Below are positions 1 through 7,510 of a DNA stretch of 64,000 nucleotides, piece after piece (position 1 is the first letter of the stretch; each line of letters opens with the position of its first letter). Origin of the DNA: Pseudomonadales bacterium (lineage in GTDB: Bacteria > Pseudomonadota > Gammaproteobacteria > Pseudomonadales > Ketobacteraceae); contig JAGUVW010000036.1 of NCBI GenBank assembly GCA_020062665.1, positions 62,001-126,000 of the forward strand, read 5' to 3'. Below the pieces are notes generated by a model. The model was given only the letters and a program-made list of their open reading frames with translations, was not told where the DNA came from and searched no databases. The translations under genes and the position numbers were made by a program.

Positions 1-878
1 CTGGCGCTAGCGACGAGCTTAATGTTGTAGGTTGTGCCTACTCCAACCTGTTTTACCCGGAAATCGACTTCTGGCGAGCACTGCCGTTGTATAGGCGCGT
101 TCTAAAAACGTTGATTGATCGGCAGCGTTTGCGACGTCTGCGTAAGGCCGATATAAAGATTTTTGAAACTACAGACTTGGCGCAGAGAGCGATGCAGCAG
201 AACGGTTTTTTGCCAGAGACCGTGCATGTGGTTCCTCCTGCTTGCTCCAGTTTGGTTAGTGCGGAGGGCTCCGATCCCGCTACTGCGGAGCGCTGCTGCG
301 GGCTCCCTGACGGCTTTCGAATTCTGCTCATTGCCGGCTATCATCCCAACAAAAATTTCGACATTCTGGTTGATACAGCTGTGCTTTTGCGGCGCTCAGG
401 CTTGCAGATGGTGCGCTTCGTTCTGACATTGCCTGCGACTGATCCGGGTGCTCAGGCCCTTTTTGCAAGGGCGGAGAAATTGGGGGTCGCAGATCAAATT
501 GTCAATTTCGGTCCAGTCCCTCCGCAGGGATGCTGTGAACTGTATCGGGTTTGTGACGCCGCGGTGTTGCCCTCAACGCTGGAGAGTTTCAGCAATATGA
601 TTGCCGAAAGCTGGGCAATGCAGAAGCCGTTGCTGATTTCTGATCTTGATTGGGCAAGATCGCTATGCGGCGATGGTGCCATTTATTTTTCCCATAGAAA
701 CCCACAAAGCTTGTGCGAGGCAATTCAACTGCTCGTTAACGGAGGAGTAGATGTCACCAGACTTATGCAAAGTGGGCTAAAGCAATTGCAGCAGTATCCG
801 TCTGCCCGCCAGCGATTCGAGAGATACATGGACGTGATCGAGCGCTCAGTTGTCAGCAAGGCTCCGCAATGTATGTAA
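1..878 (+). CDS. Glycosyltransferase family 1/4 (5' end outside window)
   Basis: The reading frame is open from base 3 to the TAA at 876-878, so the gene begins before the window and only the C-terminal part is seen. The C-terminal Rossmann domain of GT-B glycosyltransferases is recognisable: a GYHPNKN-like segment after the inter-domain strand, then STLESFSNMIAE, which carries the EX7E nucleotide-sugar motif. It probably transfers a sugar from an NDP donor onto a cytoplasmic, lipid-linked glycan. The downstream acyltransferase overlaps its stop by 10 bases, so the two are translationally coupled. Codon choice looks more AT-rich than in the housekeeping block further on, by eye only. Acceptor and donor sugars cannot be told from the sequence. 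Confidence 0.85.
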   Translation, partial: GASDELNVVGCAYSNLFYPEIDFWRALPLYRRVLKTLIDRQRLRRLRKADIKIFETTDLAQRAMQQNGFLPETVHVVPPACSSLVSAEGSDPATAERCCGLPDGFRILLIAGYHPNKNFDILVDTAVLLRRSGLQMVRFVLTLPATDPGAQALFARAEKLGVADQIVNFGPVPPQGCCELYRVCDAAVLPSTLESFSNMIAESWAMQKPLLISDLDWARSLCGDGAIYFSHRNPQSLCEAIQLLVNGGVDVTRLMQSGLKQLQQYPSARQRFERYMDVIERSVVSKAPQCM

Positions 879-1396
879 AGTTTTTCCGGCCTATGTTGGT
901 GGTCTGGTATGAGGCTATCCAGCAGATCCTGTTTCTGCTGCCACGCTTTCGGGTGCTGGGTTGGATTAAAGCCAGTTTCTTGCGTCTGAATGGCGCTGTT
1001 ATCGGGCGGCGTTGTGTATTTTATCCCGGTGTATGGATTGCGCCGGGGCGTAATCTGGTAGTTGGGGATGATGTGGACTTTGCGCTCGGGGTGCTGGTTA
1101 CCACCGCGGGTGGTGTCACTATTGGTAGTCGCACCTTGATCGGATACGGTAGTCGCATCTTGTCAACGAATCATGTGATCCCACCACGACCGGGGCGAGT
1201 CTTTGGTAGCGGCCATGAAAAGGCCCCAGTTGTGATTGGGTCCGATGTATGGATCGGTGCCGGCTGCACGATTTTGCCTGGCGTTACCATTGGTGAGGGA
1301 GCAGTCATCGCTTCAGGAGCGGTTGTTTCGCGCGATGTGGACGCCTTTAGTATCGTTGGTGGAGTGCCTGCCCGATTGTTGAAAGACCGAAGCTGA
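869..1396 (+). CDS. Hexapeptide-repeat (LbH) acyltransferase, WcaF/colanic-acid acetyltransferase-like
   Basis: A 175-residue protein with an N-terminal hydrophobic helix region (about residues 1-30), then left-handed beta-helix hexapeptide repeats such as VTIGSRTLIG, VVIGSDVWIGAG and VTIGEGAVIASGAV. It ends with the GGVPARLL segment typical of O-acetyltransferases that use acetyl-CoA. The His in STNHVIPP is placed like the catalytic His of this family. It most likely acetylates a sugar in the exopolysaccharide made by this island. The ATG at 869 lies inside the preceding glycosyltransferase gene. The next gene is convergent, and no strong hairpin terminator is visible in the 33-base gap. Confidence 0.85.
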   Translation: MYVKFFRPMLVVWYEAIQQILFLLPRFRVLGWIKASFLRLNGAVIGRRCVFYPGVWIAPGRNLVVGDDVDFALGVLVTTAGGVTIGSRTLIGYGSRILSTNHVIPPRPGRVFGSGHEKAPVVIGSDVWIGAGCTILPGVTIGEGAVIASGAVVSRDVDAFSIVGGVPARLLKDRS

Positions 1397-1429
1397 TAAC
1401 AGGCTTGCCTTCACCATTTGAAAAAATTT

Positions 1430-2140
1430 CTATGCTGCAGCGCGAGCAAAGGTGCTTTGAGAGCCTGCATCGTTTTTCCTTCTCAACGAAAAGCCGATGA
1501 AGCCAAGGATTCCGCTCAGAAAAAGCCAGGCAGCGGTTGGAAGAGGAACAGGTGTAATGCTGAAAACAGTATAGACGAAATCAAGTCGACCCAGAGGAAC
1601 GCTGGTTCCGTCATAAAAAGCAATACTCCCCATCAAGCTACCGTCATTTAGAGATTTATCATCAATACTGATAGGCAACACGGAAACATTTGGCAAAAAT
1701 GGATTTCTATCCCAATTCATCGCGGACATAGTTAATGACACAATGTCGGAACCGGTATTGTCGGCAGCTGTTCCAATCTCAAGAACAGAAATTGAGAGCC
1801 AATGTTCCTGTGTGTGTTTCCAGTGGTTGATATCAAAACCCTGATTCAGCTGGTCGACAAATATAGTCCCTGGATATTCAGCGAAGTTGGTGTCGCCAAA
1901 AGTGAAGTACTCAGTATTCTGGAATTGGTTAACTATGTGCTCATAATTGGTGTATGGTGTCTGCGAATCATAGAGCACATAGCCGCTCAGGATGCTGCCA
2001 GCTATATAGCTGGCAGCAGCACCGCTAGTTCCTGTTATAGTGCCGGAAAAGCTCAATTTTATGGTTTCTGCAATTGCAGTCGGCACCGATATTGCCCCAA
2101 GGGCAAGCCCAAGAATCGCGTTTTGGCAGATCCTTTTCAT
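1430..2140 (-). CDS. VPLP-type PEP-CTERM secreted protein
   Basis: A 236-residue exported protein. The start is taken at ATG 2140 because it has a GGAG box 9 bases upstream and begins a clean signal peptide (MKRICQNAIL, cleavage near AIAE); longer starts up to 2170 add unlikely residues. The mature part is a beta-rich domain of unknown function. Near residue 198 the C-terminal sorting signal appears: VPLPTAAWLF, a hydrophobic helix, then SLRRK. This is the VPLPA variant of PEP-CTERM, which exosortases recognise and process at the inner membrane before surface release or attachment. About 14 residues (NDAGSQSTFARAAA) follow the basic cluster, where most family members end. An exosortase gene lies 1.5 kb away and a sigma-54 promoter lies just upstream. 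Confidence 0.85.
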   Translation of the reverse strand: MKRICQNAILGLALGAISVPTAIAETIKLSFSGTITGTSGAAASYIAGSILSGYVLYDSQTPYTNYEHIVNQFQNTEYFTFGDTNFAEYPGTIFVDQLNQGFDINHWKHTQEHWLSISVLEIGTAADNTGSDIVSLTMSAMNWDRNPFLPNVSVLPISIDDKSLNDGSLMGSIAFYDGTSVPLGRLDFVYTVFSITPVPLPTAAWLFLSGILGFIGFSLRRKNDAGSQSTFARAAA

Positions 2141-2188
2141 GTGCACAATCTCCATGCTGACGAAAACCAATTAAAGGCGCCCAGAAAA

Positions 2189-2204
2189 AGCAGCTTGCGC
2201 GCCA
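2189..2204 (-). promoter_or_regulatory. Sigma-54 (-24/-12) promoter of the PEP-CTERM gene
   Basis: On the minus strand this site reads TGGCGCGCAAGCTGCT. Compared with the RpoN consensus TGGCACG-N4-TTGCW it matches 10 of 12 positions, with the invariant GG and GC at the exact required spacing. The implied transcript starts near 2178, giving a leader of roughly 38 bases before the chosen ATG at 2140. PEP-CTERM genes in other bacteria are known to be controlled by the PrsK/PrsR two-component system with RpoN, so the location makes biological sense. No prsK, prsR or rpoN gene is in the window. Confidence 0.65.
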
Positions 2205-2410
2205 GTTAAATGCGATCTGATAGTATCCGCTGATACAGGTGTAGTCACGTGAACTTATTGCGAAAAGATTATCGCTGTTCAGTTTCGACGAAAGCATTCC
2301 CAGGTTTTTCGAGGATGGCGGTAGTACACTATGATTATGTCTGCGGGGCACTTGTTTGATTCGCGGCGAGAGTGGAGGTTTCTCCATTCTATCTACGCAC
2401 TGCACCACTG

Positions 2411-3439
2411 TCACGGCACCTCCCCAAACGGCCTCGCTAACGGCTCCCCAATGAACACACCCTGTCCTGGCATGACAACACTTTTCCAGTAGGCTTCAAT
2501 CAGCGTTTCACCTTGGAAGTAGTGCTGCATCAACACGCCCGGATGGGAAAATTTCTGCGGAATATTGCAGGGCTCCACCACCGTGCCGTAGCTGCCGGTG
2601 GCACCTGCTTCGAGCCAGCGCAGTGCGCTCGCCTGAGTTGAATCAGTCAGCATGCCCCCAAAAGAGGTCAGGTGGTCGGCAATGGCGCCGGGCAGAAACG
2701 AATTATCTGCCAGACCTGGGAGATGCTCAGACCCGGTAAAACACATCAGGACATTGCGACGACCCTGGATGGTTTCAGCGCGCTCGACATGCAATGGAAT
2801 CCGATCAGCAAAGTGGCGCTGAATGCTGGCGTAGTGGCGTGCGCGGCTGTTACGGATTACGTCGGGTGAATCCAGCAGAAATACATGGCCCACTGGATCG
2901 CTGCCATCTGCTGCAACGCCGCGGTCGATCAGCGCCTTCGCGTCTGCCAATGTGCGTGCTGCCAGCAAGATGGCCGGCCGAATATTGAAATCGGTGAGCG
3001 GGTCGCGGCTATCACTGCCTGCATAGGGATTGGCGCGGGTCGGTGTGCAGCCGACAGCGCAGAACGCTCGATCAAAGCCAAAAGCAAAGGCCGATGTGAT
3101 GGACATGCAATCCACCCGGTATGGTGTCGCCCAGGCCAGTGCAAAAACGCGAATGCCGGTGGGGATCTGCTCCAGCGTCTGGGCGTACAGCGTATTGAAG
3201 AGGGTTGCGGGCAGATTGCTCGAGTCTTTGGGAAACGCCAGCGTGACCAGATTGGCGTGGGGTATGCCGCGTTGTTTGCGGTAGTATTCACCGATCTGCA
3301 CGCTCAGTGGATCGTTGCTGTTGACCACTATCGCGACATGTTCTGGTGCCAGTGTGAAGGCTTTGGCGAGGTCATCTGTGTACGTGCTGCCGCAGAGCAA
3401 CAGGCAGACAAGGATCAGCAAACGTATAGAAATAATCAC
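2411..3439 (-). CDS. TIGR03790 family protein (exosortase-associated, function unknown)
   Basis: A 342-residue exported protein with a hydrophobic N-terminus ending in a CLLLCGS segment. Conserved features recognised from memory of the family are PEHVAIVVNSNDPLS near the N-terminus, YYRKQRGIP, and a C-terminal block with LEAGATGSYGTVVEPC, then TLIEAYWKSV and MPGQGVFIGEPLARPF. The TIGR03790 family is uncharacterised but occurs almost only in genomes that have exosortases. The start is a GTG at 3439; an AGGAG box lies about 13 bases upstream, which is rather far, so the start is uncertain. It is divergent from the exosortase gene across a 166-base gap. It may assist or consume PEP-CTERM products, but that is inference. 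Confidence 0.82.
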   Translation of the reverse strand: MIISIRLLILVCLLLCGSTYTDDLAKAFTLAPEHVAIVVNSNDPLSVQIGEYYRKQRGIPHANLVTLAFPKDSSNLPATLFNTLYAQTLEQIPTGIRVFALAWATPYRVDCMSITSAFAFGFDRAFCAVGCTPTRANPYAGSDSRDPLTDFNIRPAILLAARTLADAKALIDRGVAADGSDPVGHVFLLDSPDVIRNSRARHYASIQRHFADRIPLHVERAETIQGRRNVLMCFTGSEHLPGLADNSFLPGAIADHLTSFGGMLTDSTQASALRWLEAGATGSYGTVVEPCNIPQKFSHPGVLMQHYFQGETLIEAYWKSVVMPGQGVFIGEPLARPFGEVP

Positions 3440-3605
3440 GTGACGGATCGCGCTCCTGCGTCTGCCTGATGCGGAGGCTAAAGATAAGTCAGAATCATGA
3501 CAGAAAGATGTCGATTTGCTGGAAATTGTCCGTCACCAAACGTTCATGACACCGTCATACCATGGTGCGGCCATTTTTGCGGAAACCTGCGGGTGCCGTA
3601 TCTGA

Positions 3606-5216
3606 TTGAATGCCGGGGCCGATACGTTGACGAATTTTACAGCCAATCCAACCGCTTTCCACTGGGCTGAAACACGCCTTGGGTGGAGCATCATCGCCAT
3701 CGCGGCACTGCTTTTCGTGGCGGCGTTCGCAGGTGACATCCAGTCGCTCTACCACACCTGGACATCCCAGGAAGAATACAGCCACGGTATTCTGATACCG
3801 TTCATTTCGGCGTTTCTCATCTATCAGAAGAGCGACAGGTTGCAGCTGCTTCCGTTCACCGGCTCGTGGTTGGGTGTTGGCATCGTGTTGTTCGGTGTGC
3901 TGTTGCATCTGGCTGGGCGCATGGCCGTGGTGTCCACCCTGGGTCAGTATGCGCTGGTCATTGCGCTGGCGGGGTTGTTCCTGGCATTGATGGGATGGCA
4001 GGCTTTCCGGCTGATCATTGTGGCCATGGCGATGCTGGCCTTCATGGTGAAGCTGCCTACCTTCATCTACCACAACCTGTCCAGCGAACTGCAACTGATT
4101 TCGTCCCAGATCGGCGTGTGGTTTATCCGCCTGTTCGACATCAGTGTGTACCTGGAAGGCAATGTCATCGATCTGGGCGCGATGAAACTGCAGGTGGTGG
4201 AAGCATGTAATGGACTGCGTTATCTATTCCCGCTGATGGCGCTGAGCTTGATACTCGCTATCTTCTATAAGGCTTCTTTCTGGCGCAAAGCGCTTGTATT
4301 TTTGTCCAGCATGCCGATTACGGTGTTGATGAACAGCTTTCGTATCGGCGCCATCGGCGTAACGGTGGAGTACTGGGGCAAGGAAATGGCAGAAGGATTT
4401 CTGCATGATTTCGAAGGCTGGGTAGTGTTCATGGCAGCTTTCCTGGTGATATTTGCCGAGATCATCCTGCTCAACAAACTGGTCGGCGAGAAGCGGCCGC
4501 TGGCGGAAGTGCTGTCACTGGAGCTGCCCGCCCGCAGTGATCCTGCACAACAACGACAGCCGCGCAAGATTCCCTACAGTTTCTATGCCGCGCTGGTAGT
4601 GCTCGCACTGTTTTTCGCGGCCAGTCAGAATCTGAAAGTGGGTGATACCGTGCATCCGGCGCGGACGCCACTGTCGCAGTTTCCGCTTGCTGTTGGCGAG
4701 TGGTTTGGCCTGCCCAGCCGCCTCGATCCCGTGTTCCTGCAGGAGCTGCAGCTGGATGACTATATCGTTGCGGATTATCGCGCAGGTGGCGGCAAGCCGA
4801 TCAATTTCTACGTGGCTTACTACAATGTGCAGGCGGAAGGTGAAGGCACCATTCACTCGCCACGCTCCTGCTTGCCCGGTTCCGGCTGGCGCATCAAAAC
4901 TCTGACACAGCAAACGTTACCCGACATCCAGTGGTCTGGCACGCCGGTGGAGGTCAACCGCGCCATCATTGCCAAGGATCAGCAGCAGGTATTGGTGTAT
5001 TACTGGCTTCAGCAGAGGGGCAGGGTGATTACCAACGAATTCATGGCCAAGTGGTGGATTTTCTGGGATCGCATTTTCCGCAATCGTACCGATGGCGCGT
5101 TGGTGCGGGTCATGGTCGAGATCGAGCCGTTCGCTGACATCAGCGTGGTGGAGCAGCGATTGCAGACATTCGTTGCCGAGACGGTTCCTCTGCTGCACAA
5201 ACATATTCCCGATTGA
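3606..5216 (+). CDS. xrtD: Exosortase with fused EpsI domain (XrtD-like, VPLPA-CTERM type)
   Basis: A 536-residue inner-membrane protein. Residues about 20-310 form the multi-pass exosortase core with its three catalytic elements: the Cys in VVEACNGLRYL, the Arg in MNSFRIGAIG and the His in LHDFEGWVVF. After one more transmembrane helix (about 325-340), residues to 536 form an EpsI domain with the HSPRSCLPGSGW signature. Exosortases cleave PEP-CTERM tails and probably transfer the protein onto a cell-surface carrier. The EpsI fusion together with a VPLP-type substrate nearby points to the XrtD subgroup, though that subgroup call is from memory. The start is a TTG immediately after an in-frame TGA, with a weak ribosome site; TTG 3627 is an alternative. 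Confidence 0.85.
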   Translation: MNAGADTLTNFTANPTAFHWAETRLGWSIIAIAALLFVAAFAGDIQSLYHTWTSQEEYSHGILIPFISAFLIYQKSDRLQLLPFTGSWLGVGIVLFGVLLHLAGRMAVVSTLGQYALVIALAGLFLALMGWQAFRLIIVAMAMLAFMVKLPTFIYHNLSSELQLISSQIGVWFIRLFDISVYLEGNVIDLGAMKLQVVEACNGLRYLFPLMALSLILAIFYKASFWRKALVFLSSMPITVLMNSFRIGAIGVTVEYWGKEMAEGFLHDFEGWVVFMAAFLVIFAEIILLNKLVGEKRPLAEVLSLELPARSDPAQQRQPRKIPYSFYAALVVLALFFAASQNLKVGDTVHPARTPLSQFPLAVGEWFGLPSRLDPVFLQELQLDDYIVADYRAGGGKPINFYVAYYNVQAEGEGTIHSPRSCLPGSGWRIKTLTQQTLPDIQWSGTPVEVNRAIIAKDQQQVLVYYWLQQRGRVITNEFMAKWWIFWDRIFRNRTDGALVRVMVEIEPFADISVVEQRLQTFVAETVPLLHKHIPD

Positions 5217-5221
5217 ACTCC

Positions 5222-5256
5222 GCCTGTCACATGGTTGTCACCGGGCTGTGACAGGC
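5222..5256. repeat. 9-bp perfect inverted repeat
   Basis: GCCTGTCAC (5222-5230) and GTGACAGGC (5248-5256) are perfect inverted copies separated by 17 bases. Another TGTCAC lies in the spacer at 5236-5241. The dyad sits between the exosortase stop and the terminator at 5305. No T-run follows it, so it looks more like a protein-binding dyad or an mRNA structure than a terminator. No binding protein can be assigned. Confidence 0.5.
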
Positions 5257-5304
5257 TTGCCACAGCGATGGATTGTCTAAGTTTGTCGCTGTCCGAGATG
5301 ACAG

Positions 5305-5339
5305 AAAGCCCTTCGGTTTCATCACCGAAGGGCTTTTTT
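5305..5339 (+). terminator. Rho-independent terminator after the exosortase gene
   Basis: AAAGCCCTTCGGT pairs with ACCGAAGGGCTTT (13 bp) around a 6-base loop and is followed by a run of T. It separates the exosortase transcript from the polysaccharide operon starting at 5396, so that operon needs its own promoter within 5340-5395. I could not find a convincing -35/-10 pair there. Confidence 0.9.
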
Positions 5340-5395
5340 GTTATCCAATTGTCACTTTTCCTTCATAAGATGTCGCCGCTCACGTGGGGGAAATC

Positions 5396-7510
5396 ATGAA
5401 GCAAGTACTGCAGGATCTGCGCACTGGCGCTACCCGGATTGAAGATGTGCCTTGTCCCATGGTGCCCGATGGTCACCTGTTGATTCGCACCCGACAAACA
5501 CTGGTGTCGGCCGGCACGGAAAAAATGCTGGTGGATTTCGGCAAATCCAATCTGCTGGACAAGGCACGGCAGCAGCCGGACAAGGTGCGCATGGTGCTGG
5601 ACAAGATCCGAACCGATGGGCTGATGCCGACGCTCGATGCGGTGCGTGCCAAACTGGATCAGCCCATTGCGATGGGTTACTGCAATGTAGGAACCGTTGT
5701 TCAGTGCGGCAAGGGTGTTGAAAATTTCAAGCCTGGTGATCGCGTCGCCTCCAATGGCCATCACGCAGAAATGGTGGTGGTGCCCAAGCATCTGTGCGCA
5801 CGCATTCCGCCGTCGGTGAGCGACGACCAGGCCAGTTTCACAGTGCTGGGTGCCATCGCGCTGCAAGGGATTCGTCTGGTCAAACCGGAGCTGGGCGAAA
5901 CCGTGGTGGTGATGGGTCTGGGACTGATAGGACTGCTGACAGTCCAGCTGCTCAAGGCAAACGGCTGCCGTGTACTGGGTATGGATTTCAACGCGGAACG
6001 CGCGTCACTCGCCCGTCAGTATGGTGCTGAAGCGATCGTGCTGCGCGAGGGTGTCGACCCTGTGGCGTTTGCGCTGGCGGTTACCGGCGGAATCGGTGTG
6101 GATGCAGTGCTGGTGACAGCGTCCACCCGCAGCAATGATCCCATGCATCAGGCGGCGACCATGTGCCGCAAGCGGGGCCGCATTGTGCTGGTGGGTGTGG
6201 TCGGACTGTCGCTGTCTCGCGCGGATTTCTACGAAAAGGAACTGAGTTTCCAGGTGTCCTGTTCCTATGGCCCTGGTCGCTATGATCCGGACTATGAACT
6301 GCAGGGGCGCGACTATCCGTTGCCCTACGTGCGCTGGACTGAGCAGCGCAACTTCGATGCAGTGCTGGCAGCGATGGCTGCGGGTTCAGTGAGGCCCGAT
6401 GCGTTGATTACGCAACGTTATCCACTGGAGCAGGCGGCACAGGCCTACGAGCAGTTGCTGCAGGCAGATGCACTGGGAGTCGTGCTCGAATGTGACAAAC
6501 AACGTCCGGTTGAAAAGCTTATCGCGCGTTCTGTTGCGATTCCGGAAGTTGGATCAGCACCCGTCGCTGATATTTCAGTCGGTTTCATCGGCGCAGGCAA
6601 CTACGCCACGCGGGTGCTGATTCCAGCGTTCAGCAAAGCCGGCGCTCGACTTGCCAGCATTGCGTGCAAGGGTGGCGCCAGTGGCGTTCACGCTGCGCGC
6701 AAATATGGGTTTGCGGCTGTTTCCACCGATGCAGATGCGTTGTTGCGGGAACCGGCGCTGTCGGTAATAGCTGTGGCGACCCGCCATGATACCCATGCGA
6801 AATTCACCGCGCAGGCGTTGCAGGCCGGCAAGCATGTATTTGTTGAAAAGCCACTGGCCATCACCCTTGCGGAACTGCTGGTGGTGGAGCACGCATTCTC
6901 ACAAAGTCGCCAGCTGCCAAATCCGCCGCAATTGATGATCGGATTCAACCGGCGCTATTCGCCGCTGGTGCAGAGCATCAAGCGCGCGATAGACACTACG
7001 TTGGCGCCTGCCAGCATCAATATTCTGGTGAATGCCGGTGCCATTCCGCCTTCCTCCTGGATTCAGGATCGCGCTGTTGGCGGTGGGCGAATCATTGGCG
7101 AAGCCTGCCACTTTGTCGATCTTGCGCTGTTTCTGGCAGGCGGCGACATCGTGGCGTGGAGCATCATGGGTGCAGCGGCAGATCAATGTGTGATTCAGCT
7201 GCGTTTCGGCAACGGCAGCATTGCATCGATCCAGTATTTGTCCAACGGCCATGCGGCATTTCCGAAGGAGCGGGTGGAAGTGTTCTGGCGCAGTGGCATT
7301 TACCAGATAGACAATTTCCGCAAGCTGAAGGTGTTTGGTGGAGCGGCCAAGTCACTCAGTTTGTGGCGCCAGGACAAAGGCAATAATGCCTGTGTACAGG
7401 CTTTTCTGGATTGCCTGCGTCAGGGCGCACCGGCACCGATTGCGTTCGAGGATATTCTGCAGGTCAGTCGCTGCGTGATCGATCTCGCTGACAAGCTGGA
7501 GCAGAATTGA
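5396..7510 (+). CDS. Bi-domain oxidoreductase (MDR-type dehydrogenase + Gfo/Idh/MocA)
   Basis: A 704-residue cytoplasmic fusion. Residues about 1-350 form a medium-chain zinc-type alcohol dehydrogenase fold with the NAD(P) motif VVVMGLGLIGLLTVQLL. Residues about 395-704 form a Gfo/Idh/MocA sugar dehydrogenase with a second Rossmann motif (VGFIGAGNYATRV) and the family EKP signature in HVFVEKPLAIT. Such fusions are common in polysaccharide and exosortase gene clusters and presumably oxidise or reduce a sugar nucleotide, though the substrate is unknown. ATG 5396 is chosen because a GGGGGAA box precedes it; the in-frame GTG at 5384 has none. The stop overlaps the start of the next gene by one base (TGATG). 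Confidence 0.88.
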   Translation: MKQVLQDLRTGATRIEDVPCPMVPDGHLLIRTRQTLVSAGTEKMLVDFGKSNLLDKARQQPDKVRMVLDKIRTDGLMPTLDAVRAKLDQPIAMGYCNVGTVVQCGKGVENFKPGDRVASNGHHAEMVVVPKHLCARIPPSVSDDQASFTVLGAIALQGIRLVKPELGETVVVMGLGLIGLLTVQLLKANGCRVLGMDFNAERASLARQYGAEAIVLREGVDPVAFALAVTGGIGVDAVLVTASTRSNDPMHQAATMCRKRGRIVLVGVVGLSLSRADFYEKELSFQVSCSYGPGRYDPDYELQGRDYPLPYVRWTEQRNFDAVLAAMAAGSVRPDALITQRYPLEQAAQAYEQLLQADALGVVLECDKQRPVEKLIARSVAIPEVGSAPVADISVGFIGAGNYATRVLIPAFSKAGARLASIACKGGASGVHAARKYGFAAVSTDADALLREPALSVIAVATRHDTHAKFTAQALQAGKHVFVEKPLAITLAELLVVEHAFSQSRQLPNPPQLMIGFNRRYSPLVQSIKRAIDTTLAPASINILVNAGAIPPSSWIQDRAVGGGRIIGEACHFVDLALFLAGGDIVAWSIMGAAADQCVIQLRFGNGSIASIQYLSNGHAAFPKERVEVFWRSGIYQIDNFRKLKVFGGAAKSLSLWRQDKGNNACVQAFLDCLRQGAPAPIAFEDILQVSRCVIDLADKLEQN

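Noticed and set aside
3440-3605. Sigma-54 promoter for the exosortase or TIGR03790 gene
   Set aside because: GG and GC pairs at the required spacing were looked for on both strands; only a poor candidate (CGGACAATTTCCAGCA on minus) was found, matching too few consensus bases.
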